NCBI RefSeq assembly: GCF_011947225.1
Contig: NZ_JAATVW010000013.1
Span: 62,001-126,000 of the forward strand
Source: Planosporangium flavigriseum
GTDB taxonomy: Bacteria; Actinomycetota; Actinomycetes; Mycobacteriales; Micromonosporaceae
Reading direction: 5' to 3'
DNA: 64,000 nt
In this document: positions 7,639 to 14,901 of the stretch, in pieces
Numbering within the stretch: position 1 is the stretch's first letter
How the letters are laid out: each line of letters opens with the position of its first letter
The notes under the pieces: generated by a model
What the model saw: the letters and a program-made list of their open reading frames with translations, nothing else
Database searches by the model: none
Told to the model about the DNA's origin: nothing
Program-made: the position numbers and the translations under genes

Positions 7639-8661
7639 CTACTTGGCGCCGAGTTTGTCGAGAGCCTCTTGCGCGCCGCGGTGCAGCGGGACGGGGTCGG
7701 TCTTCCGGGCCGTTTCCAGGCTGATGCCCTTTGCCGCGGCATTAGCCTTGATCAGTTCGTCGTGCCTATCGAACAACGTCCTGACCAACACGCAGGCGAC
7801 GTTGCCATCGAGGTCCCCCTTCGCCAGCAACACATTCGGAACCACTATCGTCGGAATGTCGACTCTGGTCCGATAAGTCGATGCTGGGATTGATGCAGCC
7901 TGATATGCCTGATTGCTCTCCCGCAGCTTGGTTAACAGCCCAGTAACTTCGACAAATTTAACCTTGTCCCCAAGGGTCGTAAAGAGATCCGTGATACCAG
8001 GGGTCGGAAGGCCACCTGACCAGACCAAACCGTCGATGCTGCCATCCTTCATCCCGTCAACACTCTTGGCCAGATCGAGCCGCTGCGGGGTGATGTCCTT
8101 CTCCGGATCGACGCCGGCCGCCTTGAGAAGCCGCCACGCGATCACTTCGGTGCCTGATTTCGGCGAACCCGTGGAGATTCGTTTTCCTTTCATATCAGCC
8201 ATGGAGTTGATGCCAGAATCAGCCCGTACGATCACATGGGTGTAGTTATCGTAAATTCGGGCCAAGGCCTGGATCGACTGCTTCTTACCGTCGAAGGAGC
8301 CCTTGCCCTGCACCGCGTCGATCGCGGTGTCGAACAGCGAAAACGCGACCTGGTACTCCCCCGCGACGAGCTGCTGGATGTTCTGCACCGACGCGCCCGT
8401 CTCGGCCGCCGTCGCCTGGATCTTGTTGGCGCTGTTGGACTTCACCTGCAGCGCGTACGCATTACCCAACGCGTAGTACACGCCGGTCGCGTTGCCGGTC
8501 GCCATCGCCAGCCGGGTCTCCTTGTCGACCCGGCACGTGATCGCGCCGCCCCCACCCTCCGCCGTCGCGCCGGAGCGACGGCCACCGCAGGCCGCGCTCC
8601 CCGCCACGGTGACGGCGAGCAGGGTGACACCGACAGCCATCCGTCGAGTCCTGGACTTCAC
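7639..8661 (-). CDS. TAXI-family solute-binding lipoprotein (permease-linked)
   Basis: 340 residues from a GTG at 8661 overlapping the permease stop by 4 bp (GTGA). A signal peptide ends at lipobox SAAC (Cys25). The TAXI pattern follows: LAMATGNATGVYYALGNAYA, the ligand-pocket segment KRISTGSPKSGTEV, and LVWSGGLPTPGITDLF. It is the evident binding subunit of the adjacent fused TRAP permease for uptake of a small organic acid or amino acid. It resembles the distal TAXI protein (3734-4696) in layout but not closely in sequence. The stretch from about 7790 to 8260 inside this gene is visibly poorer in G/C than its surroundings, which hints at recombination or a transferred segment. Confidence 0.92.
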   Translation of the reverse strand: MKSRTRRMAVGVTLLAVTVAGSAACGGRRSGATAEGGGGAITCRVDKETRLAMATGNATGVYYALGNAYALQVKSNSANKIQATAAETGASVQNIQQLVAGEYQVAFSLFDTAIDAVQGKGSFDGKKQSIQALARIYDNYTHVIVRADSGINSMADMKGKRISTGSPKSGTEVIAWRLLKAAGVDPEKDITPQRLDLAKSVDGMKDGSIDGLVWSGGLPTPGITDLFTTLGDKVKFVEVTGLLTKLRESNQAYQAASIPASTYRTRVDIPTIVVPNVLLAKGDLDGNVACVLVRTLFDRHDELIKANAAAKGISLETARKTDPVPLHRGAQEALDKLGAK

Positions 8662-10772
8662 TCCATCTCCTCCCTCGATATCTGCTGCGCCGAACCACCA
8701 GCCGCCGAACCACCAGCCGCCGAACCACCAGCCGCCGAACCACCAGCCGGCGAACCACCAACCACGGCCAACCGGCGAACGACGCACACGGCCACGGCCG
8801 CACCAGCCAGCGCGGCGCCGACGGCGGTGGTGACCGGATCGAGCCAGAGCAGGGACAGCCCCGCGGCCGCCGCGAGCACCCGCTCCGCCGGCCCGGCCGG
8901 ACCGGCTCCGGGTAGCCACCCCCCGGCAGCGACGGCCAGCGCCGCGACCCCGAACGCCGACGCCGCCATGGCGTACGCGACCCGGTCAGCGCCGCCCCGG
9001 CCGAGCAGCCCCTCGCCGGCCGGCGTCAACACGAAGGCCAGGGGCACCAGGTAGGCCGGCAGGGCGTACCGCAGGGTCTGCCACATCGTCGGGATGATCC
9101 GGCCGCCGGTGACCGCGGCAGCGGCGACGGCGGCGAGCGCCGTCGGCGGGGTCACCTCCGACAGCACCGCGAAGTAGAAGACGAACATCGCCGCCGCCGG
9201 CGCGCTGACCCCCAACTGCATCAGCGCCGGGCCGACGACCACCCAGCCGATGATGAACGAGGCGGTGACCGGCACCGCCAGCCCCAGCAGGGTGAGGGCC
9301 ACGGCCGCGAACAGGGCGGTCAGCACCGCGACCACCGTCGCGTTGTCTGACGCCGCCCTGGCCCCGTCCACCAGCAGCGCCGCGGCCTGCGGACCGAGAC
9401 CCGTCTTGGTGGTGACCGCGGTGATGACCCCCGCGGCCGCGCAGACCGCGGCGACCGGCAGCACGCCACGGACGCCGGTGGCGAGCGCCTCGACCAACCG
9501 ACGCGGAGTCATCCGGTATTTACGCTCCAGATAGGACAGTACGGCGGCGAGCGCCGTGGCGTACACCACCGCCCTGGGCGCCGACTGCCCCAGCGCCAGC
9601 AGCACGATGATCACGATGAGCGAGCCGAAGTGGTAGCCGAACCGCCCCAGCAACCGCCAGGGAGAGCGCGCCTCGATGGGCACCGGGCGGACGCCGAAGC
9701 GTCGGGCGTCGATCTCCACAGAGAGCAGGATCCCGAGGTAGTACAGCAGCGTGGGCACGGTCGCCCAGATGAGCACCTGCAGATACGACACGTCGAGGTA
9801 CTCGGCGATGATGAACGCCGCGGCGCCGAGCGTAGGCGGTGACAGGATGGCACCGACCCCCGCGGCGGCGAGCATCCCGCCCGCCCGTTCGGCCGGGTAG
9901 CCCGCCCGGCGCAGGATCGGCCAGGTCACCGCGCCCACACTGACCGTGGTCGCCGCCCCCGAGCCGGAGACGGTGCCGAGCAGGAAGCCCGACGCGACCG
10001 CGGTACGCCCGGCCGCACCGCGCGACGAGCGGAACGCGGCGACCGACAGGTCCACGAAGAACGCTCCGGCACCGGAGAGTTCGAGGACCGCGCCGTAGAT
10101 CGTGAACAACACGATGTACGTGGCGGCCACGTCCAGCGGCGTGCCGTAGAAGCCGCTGCCGGAGTTGTAGAGCGCGTCGACGATCTGGTCGAAGTCGAAC
10201 CCGGCGTGCGCGATCGACCAGCCCTGCGGCAGGTAACCGCCGTAGTAGGCGTAGCCGAGGAACCCCACACAGACCCCCGGCAGCACCCATCCGGTGGTCC
10301 TGCGGCACCCCTCCAGGATGAGCAGCAGCAGGATCGCGCCCATCACGGTGTCGACCGGGCTGAGCAGCCCCTGACGATTGAGGAACGCGTTGTACCCGCC
10401 GCCGATCGGCAGGACCGGGTACAGGCACACCACCAGCGCCACGACGGCCAGCACCCAGTCGACGGGGGTCGGACGGTCCGTCCGCCGGGATCCGGCACCG
10501 TACGAGAGAAACACCAGGGGCAGCACGCCGCCGAGAAAGAGGACCAGGTAGTACTGACTGCCCTGCGCCAGCGGCCGGAACAGTTGCCACAGCACGAGCA
10601 GCCCGACGGCGACGGCGACGGCGCTGACCAGCAGCGCGAGCCTGCCGGTCAGGACCCGCCCCGGCTTCTCCTCCTCGAACTGCGCGGCCAACTGCGCAGC
10701 GGCGTCGACACTTCGCGGATCGACCCTGAGCGGATCGACACCGAGCGGGTTGATCGATGAACTTCGCTCCAC
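8658..10772 (-). CDS. Fused TRAP transporter permease (DctQM type)
   Basis: 704 residues from a GTG. After a charged cytoplasmic leader (about 1-42) come many hydrophobic segments. The first four (about 45-190) correspond to the small DctQ-like subunit, and the remainder to the 12-14-TM DctM-like subunit with motifs LLGTVSGSGAATTVSVGAVTWP and LAVPVTASFIIGWVVVGPALM. Single-chain 4TM/12TM fusions are the normal partner of TAXI binding proteins. They import substrate using the Na+ or H+ gradient. The C-terminus carries a Gly/Ser/Ala pentapeptide repeat before QQISREEME. It is the first gene of the operon that continues into TAXI, kinase, roadblock and TAXI genes. Substrate is unknown; glutamate-like compounds are a guess from context. 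Confidence 0.93.
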   Translation of the reverse strand: MERSSSINPLGVDPLRVDPRSVDAAAQLAAQFEEEKPGRVLTGRLALLVSAVAVAVGLLVLWQLFRPLAQGSQYYLVLFLGGVLPLVFLSYGAGSRRTDRPTPVDWVLAVVALVVCLYPVLPIGGGYNAFLNRQGLLSPVDTVMGAILLLLILEGCRRTTGWVLPGVCVGFLGYAYYGGYLPQGWSIAHAGFDFDQIVDALYNSGSGFYGTPLDVAATYIVLFTIYGAVLELSGAGAFFVDLSVAAFRSSRGAAGRTAVASGFLLGTVSGSGAATTVSVGAVTWPILRRAGYPAERAGGMLAAAGVGAILSPPTLGAAAFIIAEYLDVSYLQVLIWATVPTLLYYLGILLSVEIDARRFGVRPVPIEARSPWRLLGRFGYHFGSLIVIIVLLALGQSAPRAVVYATALAAVLSYLERKYRMTPRRLVEALATGVRGVLPVAAVCAAAGVITAVTTKTGLGPQAAALLVDGARAASDNATVVAVLTALFAAVALTLLGLAVPVTASFIIGWVVVGPALMQLGVSAPAAAMFVFYFAVLSEVTPPTALAAVAAAAVTGGRIIPTMWQTLRYALPAYLVPLAFVLTPAGEGLLGRGGADRVAYAMAASAFGVAALAVAAGGWLPGAGPAGPAERVLAAAAGLSLLWLDPVTTAVGAALAGAAVAVCVVRRLAVVGGSPAGGSAAGGSAAGGSAAGGSAQQISREEME
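8690..8764. repeat. 15-bp tandem repeat in permease 3' end
   Basis: Five near-identical copies of a 15-bp unit (CCGAACCACCAGCCG on the plus strand) encode repeated GGSAA/GGSPA pentapeptides just before the permease stop. The units are in frame, so copy number can change without a frameshift. Confidence 0.85.
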
Positions 10773-10880
10773 AGTAGCGGACGATACGCGAAAATTGCAC
10801 CCAGTGCGGCCCCATGTACGGCGCGTAGCCGTTGTTACGTCCGCAAAGGACGGTCTGCTATACGCAGCGCTACCCCGCCG

Positions 10881-12221
10881 TCAGACGGGCACCTCCTGCG
10901 GCACCTCACTCCGCCCGAGGGTGGCGCGCCGGGCGGCACCGGCCCGCGCCGAGACCCCGACCGCGACCAGACCGATGCCGGCGGGGACGAGCAGGAACAC
11001 GCCGCACGAGGCGAGTACCGCCACGGCGAACGCGGTCGCCACCATCGCGAGCCGGCGCCCGGCGCTGCGCGGCGGCAGTACCCGTACCGCCGCGGCGGTG
11101 CCGACGACGGTGACCGCCGCCAGGCAGGCGGAGGTCGCCCGCAGCAACGCGTCGAGATCGACCGCGAAGGCCACGGTCCCCACGGTGACGAGACCGGTCA
11201 GCGCGGCCAGGAGGCCGAGGCTGCGCCGCGGCACCTCCCCGGCTCCGCCACCCTTCGCGAACAGCTGTGGCAGGGCGCCCTGGTCGGCGAGGGCCGCGCC
11301 GAGCCGGGCGCCACCCGCGATGTACGTGTTGATCGCGCCGAAGCTCAGGAAGACCGCCGCGGCGGCGGTGATGGCCCGGGCCGCTCCCCCGATCCCGTGC
11401 TCCAGCAGCAGGGTCAGCGGCACCGCCGAGGTGGCCGCCCGGTCGCCGAGCACGCCCACCGTCGTGACAGCCAGGCCGAGATAGAGGACTCCGACGACGA
11501 TGAGGGCCAGCACGGTGGCCCAGGGCAGGTGGCGGCGCGGGTTGGCGAACTCCGCCGACAGGTTGCTGGCGGCTTCCCAGCCGGCGAAGGCGAAGAACAG
11601 CACCCCTGCCGCGTGGGCGACCCCGGTCCAGCCGTGCGGCGTGAACGGCACGAAGTTGCCGGTCTGGACGTGCGGTACGGCTGCGACGACGGCCGCGACG
11701 AGCAGCCCGACGAGCAGCACCCCGAGCAGGAGCTGCACCGAGCCGGACAGGCGCAGACCGATGTGGTTGGCGACGAACGCGGCGATCACCAGCCCGCACG
11801 CCACCTGCGCGGTCGCCGACCCGCCGAACCCTAGGGCGGCCGCCACGTACTCGCCACCGATCCACGCGCCGGCCGGTATCCCGATCGGGAGGGCGAGAAA
11901 GAACCACCAACCGACGACCGCGGCGAGGTGCGGGCCGAACGCCGAACCGGCGAACGTCGCAACCCCGCCGTTGCCGGGAAAGCGCGCGCCGAGGGCGGCG
12001 AAGGTGAGCGCGACGGGCACGCTCAGCGCCAGCAGCACGGCCCAGGTGACGATCGACGCCGGGCCGGCCGCGTCCGCCGCGAGCCGGGGCAGCGCGAGCA
12101 CGCCCGGCCCGAGCACCGCACCGGCAAACAGCGCCGTCCCCTGACCGAGCCCCAACCGATGGATGCGCCGGTGGCGGGCCACCCTCGCCCACCCGGGGAT
12201 CACGCTCAGCCCGACAGTCAT
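10881..12221 (-). CDS. APC-family amino acid permease
   Basis: 446 residues from the ATG at 12221 (GAAGG upstream); GTG and TTG codons a few residues earlier are alternatives. About 12 hydrophobic segments. The first contains LGLGQGTALFAGAVLGPGVLALP, the unwound-helix glycine motif of amino acid/polyamine/organocation carriers. A later FAFAGWEAASNLSAEF segment resembles the YjeH/RhtB-like neutral amino acid exporter branch of APC. It therefore moves amino acids or amines across the membrane, with direction uncertain. It is on the same strand as the TRAP operon, 108 bp upstream of it, and could share regulation. Confidence 0.85.
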   Translation of the reverse strand: MTVGLSVIPGWARVARHRRIHRLGLGQGTALFAGAVLGPGVLALPRLAADAAGPASIVTWAVLLALSVPVALTFAALGARFPGNGGVATFAGSAFGPHLAAVVGWWFFLALPIGIPAGAWIGGEYVAAALGFGGSATAQVACGLVIAAFVANHIGLRLSGSVQLLLGVLLVGLLVAAVVAAVPHVQTGNFVPFTPHGWTGVAHAAGVLFFAFAGWEAASNLSAEFANPRRHLPWATVLALIVVGVLYLGLAVTTVGVLGDRAATSAVPLTLLLEHGIGGAARAITAAAAVFLSFGAINTYIAGGARLGAALADQGALPQLFAKGGGAGEVPRRSLGLLAALTGLVTVGTVAFAVDLDALLRATSACLAAVTVVGTAAAVRVLPPRSAGRRLAMVATAFAVAVLASCGVFLLVPAGIGLVAVGVSARAGAARRATLGRSEVPQEVPV

Positions 12222-12398
12222 CGACACCTTCAAGAACTCGGTCGGCTAGCCATCGGGAGAGCCTCACGGGCGTCGCGTCGGCACGCGGCGACCTGCGCCA
12301 TGTTCCTCACCAACCGCGAAAACTCAGATCCGTCACATTGGTGATCTTCTAGGTCCACCGAGAGCGCCACCGCTGATGCGAAGCCGATCACACATGGC

Positions 12399-12520
12399 TA
12401 CGCCGTCGACCTCGACGGCGTACCGGCCGAGGTGCGCGAGTCGCTCACGATCCACCCGCCGAGCGAGATCAGGGACGTGCTGGCGCTGCGGCCTGCCGAC
12501 GAGGCGGCCGTGCCGATCGC
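12399..12520 (+). pseudogene. lon: Lon protease C-terminal remnant
   Basis: The plus frame reads YAVDLDGVPAEVRESLTIHP then SEIRDVLALRPADEAAV. This resembles the extreme C-terminus of actinobacterial ATP-dependent protease Lon (DLDDVP..VR..LTFHLV..V..VLALAL.PA). No upstream protease domain, catalytic Ser-Lys dyad or start codon is present, and no stop follows in a sensible place, so it is a short scrap of gene. The match is by eye and short; chance similarity is possible. Confidence 0.45.
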
Positions 12521-12524
12521 CGCC

Positions 12525-12809
12525 CTACCCCGGGACCGTCTGCTTGAGCTCGCGCCACAGGTACTGGGCGTCGGGCTTGAACTGGACGCCGCGCTGCCGG
12601 GCTCGCTCCATGTCCGCAACCATGTTCCGGACCTCGCCGGGCGTCAGCCGCCGGTGGTTGTCGCCCTCGGTGCGCAGCCACTGAATGACTTCGTCCCAGT
12701 TGCGCCACTCCCGCACGCGCAGCACCGACTCGAGGTCCGACGCGTCGTACTCCTTCTGCGTCGCGCCGCTGGCCGGGTCGTGAATCCGGATGTTCTCTTC
12801 CTCGGACAC
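12525..12809 (-). CDS. Small acidic protein of unknown function
   Basis: 94 residues from a GTG at 12809 with a strong GGAGGCGTT site directly upstream, which supports a real gene. It is hydrophilic and soluble with no signal or membrane segment. The sequence is rich in Trp and charged residues (VREWRNWDEVIQWLRTEGDN, then a basic helix MVADMERARQRG) and looks all-helical. I do not recognise the family. Its 3' end touches the Lon remnant on the other strand, and the chemoreceptor gene diverges from it. Confidence 0.6.
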   Translation of the reverse strand: MSEEENIRIHDPASGATQKEYDASDLESVLRVREWRNWDEVIQWLRTEGDNHRRLTPGEVRNMVADMERARQRGVQFKPDAQYLWRELKQTVPG

Positions 12810-13127
12810 AACGCCTCCTCCGTGCTCATCCCTGGTTGCCGGCCTCGAGGTTCAGTGGGAGTGGCACTTGATCATCACCTCGCTGCAGGTCCAGACCTCG
12901 TCGACTACCCACCCAGCTACCAGCAAACAGGTTGTCCATGATCACCGAGAGTTCGCGGCGCTGCAGCACCGCAAACGCTTGGTGATCACGTTCGGGTCAA
13001 CGGAGATGCGCGCCGTGCATTGTTGTACTCCGCGCATTTGGCTCATGCGCCGGCCGGCACCTGGCGATACGCACGGTAACGAAAAACACGGACCGGATCG
13101 AGCACAATAGCCAGAAAGCAGGACGCG
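12810..13127 (+). promoter_or_regulatory. 318-bp intergenic region with weak sigma-28-like promoter
   Basis: No convincing gene is visible here. CTCA at 13042-13045 and GGCGATAC at 13063-13070, 17 nt apart, loosely resemble the CTCA-N15-17-GCCGATAA flagellar/chemotaxis promoter described for motile Actinoplanes. That would fit the chemoreceptor gene beginning 57 nt downstream. The match is imperfect. Confidence 0.25.
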
Positions 13128-14759
13128 ATGACCACCACCTACGAGCCCCAGGGCGCCCGGCGCGGGAACGCCGTCACCCGCTGGCTCGGCGACCTCCGCG
13201 TACGTACCAAGATCTTCAGCGCGGTCGGGGTGATGGCCATCGTCGCCGTCGCGGTCGGCTCGCTCGGGATCGTGCGACTGGGTGCCATGAAAGACAGCGC
13301 CGACAGCCTCTACAACGGCGGTGTGGTGCCGGTGCGCAACATCGCCAGGGTCGCCGACATCATGAAGCAGACCCGGCTCGACGTGGTCAACGCGTACGCC
13401 ATCTCGCAGCCGGCCGGCAAGCAGAAGATGGTGGAGGCGCTCAAGAAGGACGACGCGGCGTTCGCCACCGCCCTCGACGATTACGCGTCCCACGACCCCG
13501 CGAACCCGGCGCTGGTGGGCCAGCTGCGGGCGGACTGGGCTGCGTACCAGAAGGCCCGCGACGAGCTCTGGATGCCCGCCGCGCTGCGCAACGACGGCCC
13601 GGCGCTCGACAAGGTCCGCGACACGGTCCTGATCCCCGCGGGCAACAAGGCCACGGCCACCATCGAGGAGCTGATGAAGGCGGAGGACGCGGACGCCAAG
13701 CAGCGCTTCGACCTCGCCGCCAACGCGTACACGACGGCCCGCACGACGATGATCGCCCTGTTGGCGGTCGGGCTCGTCGTCGCGCTCGCCGTTGCCCTGC
13801 TCATCACCCGTACGATCACCGCCGGCCTGCGCCGGGTGTCGGCGGCCCTGGGCGACCTGGCTCGCCGGGACCTCACCGCCTCCGCCGGGCTGACCAGCAA
13901 GGACGAGTTCGGTGTCATGAGCCGTGACCTTGACACCGCGGTCGGCGCCCTGCGCGGGACCGTCGAGGAGTTGGCCGAGACCGGCACCTCCCTGGCGTCC
14001 GCCGCCGAGGAACTGTCGGCGGTCAGCACCCAGCTCAGCAGCGGCGCGTCCGACGCCTCGTCGAAGGCCGGCTCCGCCGCGGCAGCGGCCGACCAGGTCA
14101 ACAGCGGCGTCCAGACGGTGATGGCCGGCGCCGAGCAGATGTCGGCGTCCATCAAGGAGATCGCGAGCAACGCGACGAAGGCCGCCCACGTCACCAAGGA
14201 GTCGATGCAGATCGCCGACTCCACCAACGAGCAGATCGCCGAACTGGGGACCGCCAGCGCGGAGATCGGCGACGTCGTCAAGCTGATCACCTCGATCGCC
14301 GAGCAGACCAACCTGCTGGCGCTCAACGCGACGATCGAGGCCGCCCGCGCCGGCGACGCCGGCAAGGGCTTCGCGGTCGTCGCGAGCGAGGTCAAGGATC
14401 TCGCCCAGGCCACCGCGAAGGCCACCGAGGACATCACCGGCCGCATCAGCGCCATCCAGAACAGCAGCACCGGGGCGGCCACCGCGGTCGGGCGCATCCG
14501 CGAGGTCATCGAGCAGATCAGCGAGTTCAGCACCACGATCGCCTCGGCGGTGGAGGAACAGTCCGCGACCACCAACGAGATGACCCGCGCCATCGCCGAC
14601 GCCGCCAAGGGCAGCTCCGAGGTGACGCAGGCGGTCGGCAGCGTCGCCCACGTCGCCGACGCCACCGCCGACAGCGCCCGCGCCAGCGGCCAGGCGGCCG
14701 AGGACCTGTCGCAGCTGTCGAGCAAGCTCAACGGCATCGTGCAGGTGTTCACCTACTGA
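13128..14759 (+). CDS. Methyl-accepting chemotaxis protein
   Basis: 543 residues. TM1 is about 28-48. A four-helix-bundle ligand domain spans about 50-200, with the family-typical RIADIMKQTRLDVVNAY-like start. TM2 is about 206-227 and HAMP about 228-282. A long coiled-coil signalling domain extends to the end. The highly conserved hairpin tip that binds CheW/CheA is present (IAEQTNLLALNATIEAARAG, then GKGFAVVASEVKDLA). It senses an extracytoplasmic stimulus and controls CheA in polar clusters, so the organism, or its spores, should be motile. No other che or flagellar genes lie in this window, so it is a stand-alone receptor. Confidence 0.95.
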   Translation: MTTTYEPQGARRGNAVTRWLGDLRVRTKIFSAVGVMAIVAVAVGSLGIVRLGAMKDSADSLYNGGVVPVRNIARVADIMKQTRLDVVNAYAISQPAGKQKMVEALKKDDAAFATALDDYASHDPANPALVGQLRADWAAYQKARDELWMPAALRNDGPALDKVRDTVLIPAGNKATATIEELMKAEDADAKQRFDLAANAYTTARTTMIALLAVGLVVALAVALLITRTITAGLRRVSAALGDLARRDLTASAGLTSKDEFGVMSRDLDTAVGALRGTVEELAETGTSLASAAEELSAVSTQLSSGASDASSKAGSAAAAADQVNSGVQTVMAGAEQMSASIKEIASNATKAAHVTKESMQIADSTNEQIAELGTASAEIGDVVKLITSIAEQTNLLALNATIEAARAGDAGKGFAVVASEVKDLAQATAKATEDITGRISAIQNSSTGAATAVGRIREVIEQISEFSTTIASAVEEQSATTNEMTRAIADAAKGSSEVTQAVGSVAHVADATADSARASGQAAEDLSQLSSKLNGIVQVFTY

Positions 14760-14771
14760 CGTACGGCCAAC

Positions 14772-14820
14772 GAGGGCCCTGGTTTGCTCCCGGTCAGCCG
14801 GGTAGCTAGCCAGGGCCCTC
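14772..14820 (+). terminator. Terminator after chemoreceptor gene
   Basis: GAGGGCCCTGG (14772-14782) pairs perfectly with CCAGGGCCCTC (14810-14820). A smaller CCCGG/CCGGG hairpin (14789-14793, 14798-14802) sits in the loop. It begins 12 nt after the chemoreceptor stop codon. Confidence 0.8.
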
Positions 14821-14901
14821 ATTCGTCCCGCCAGCTCACGGGAGTGTCGGCGCATGTGCTACGAACGCGAGATCCTGCCCAAGCTCCGGTGAGAGGTATC
14901 C

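Noticed and set aside
8690-8764. Short direct repeats resembling a CRISPR array
   Set aside because: Units are contiguous, in frame and protein-coding with no spacers. The same holds for 48148-48266 and 37843-37922.
12942-14855. Long open frame antisense to the chemoreceptor gene
   Set aside because: Its translation is Gly/Arg/Asp-rich low complexity without domains, while the plus strand encodes a complete chemoreceptor. It is a GC-rich shadow frame.
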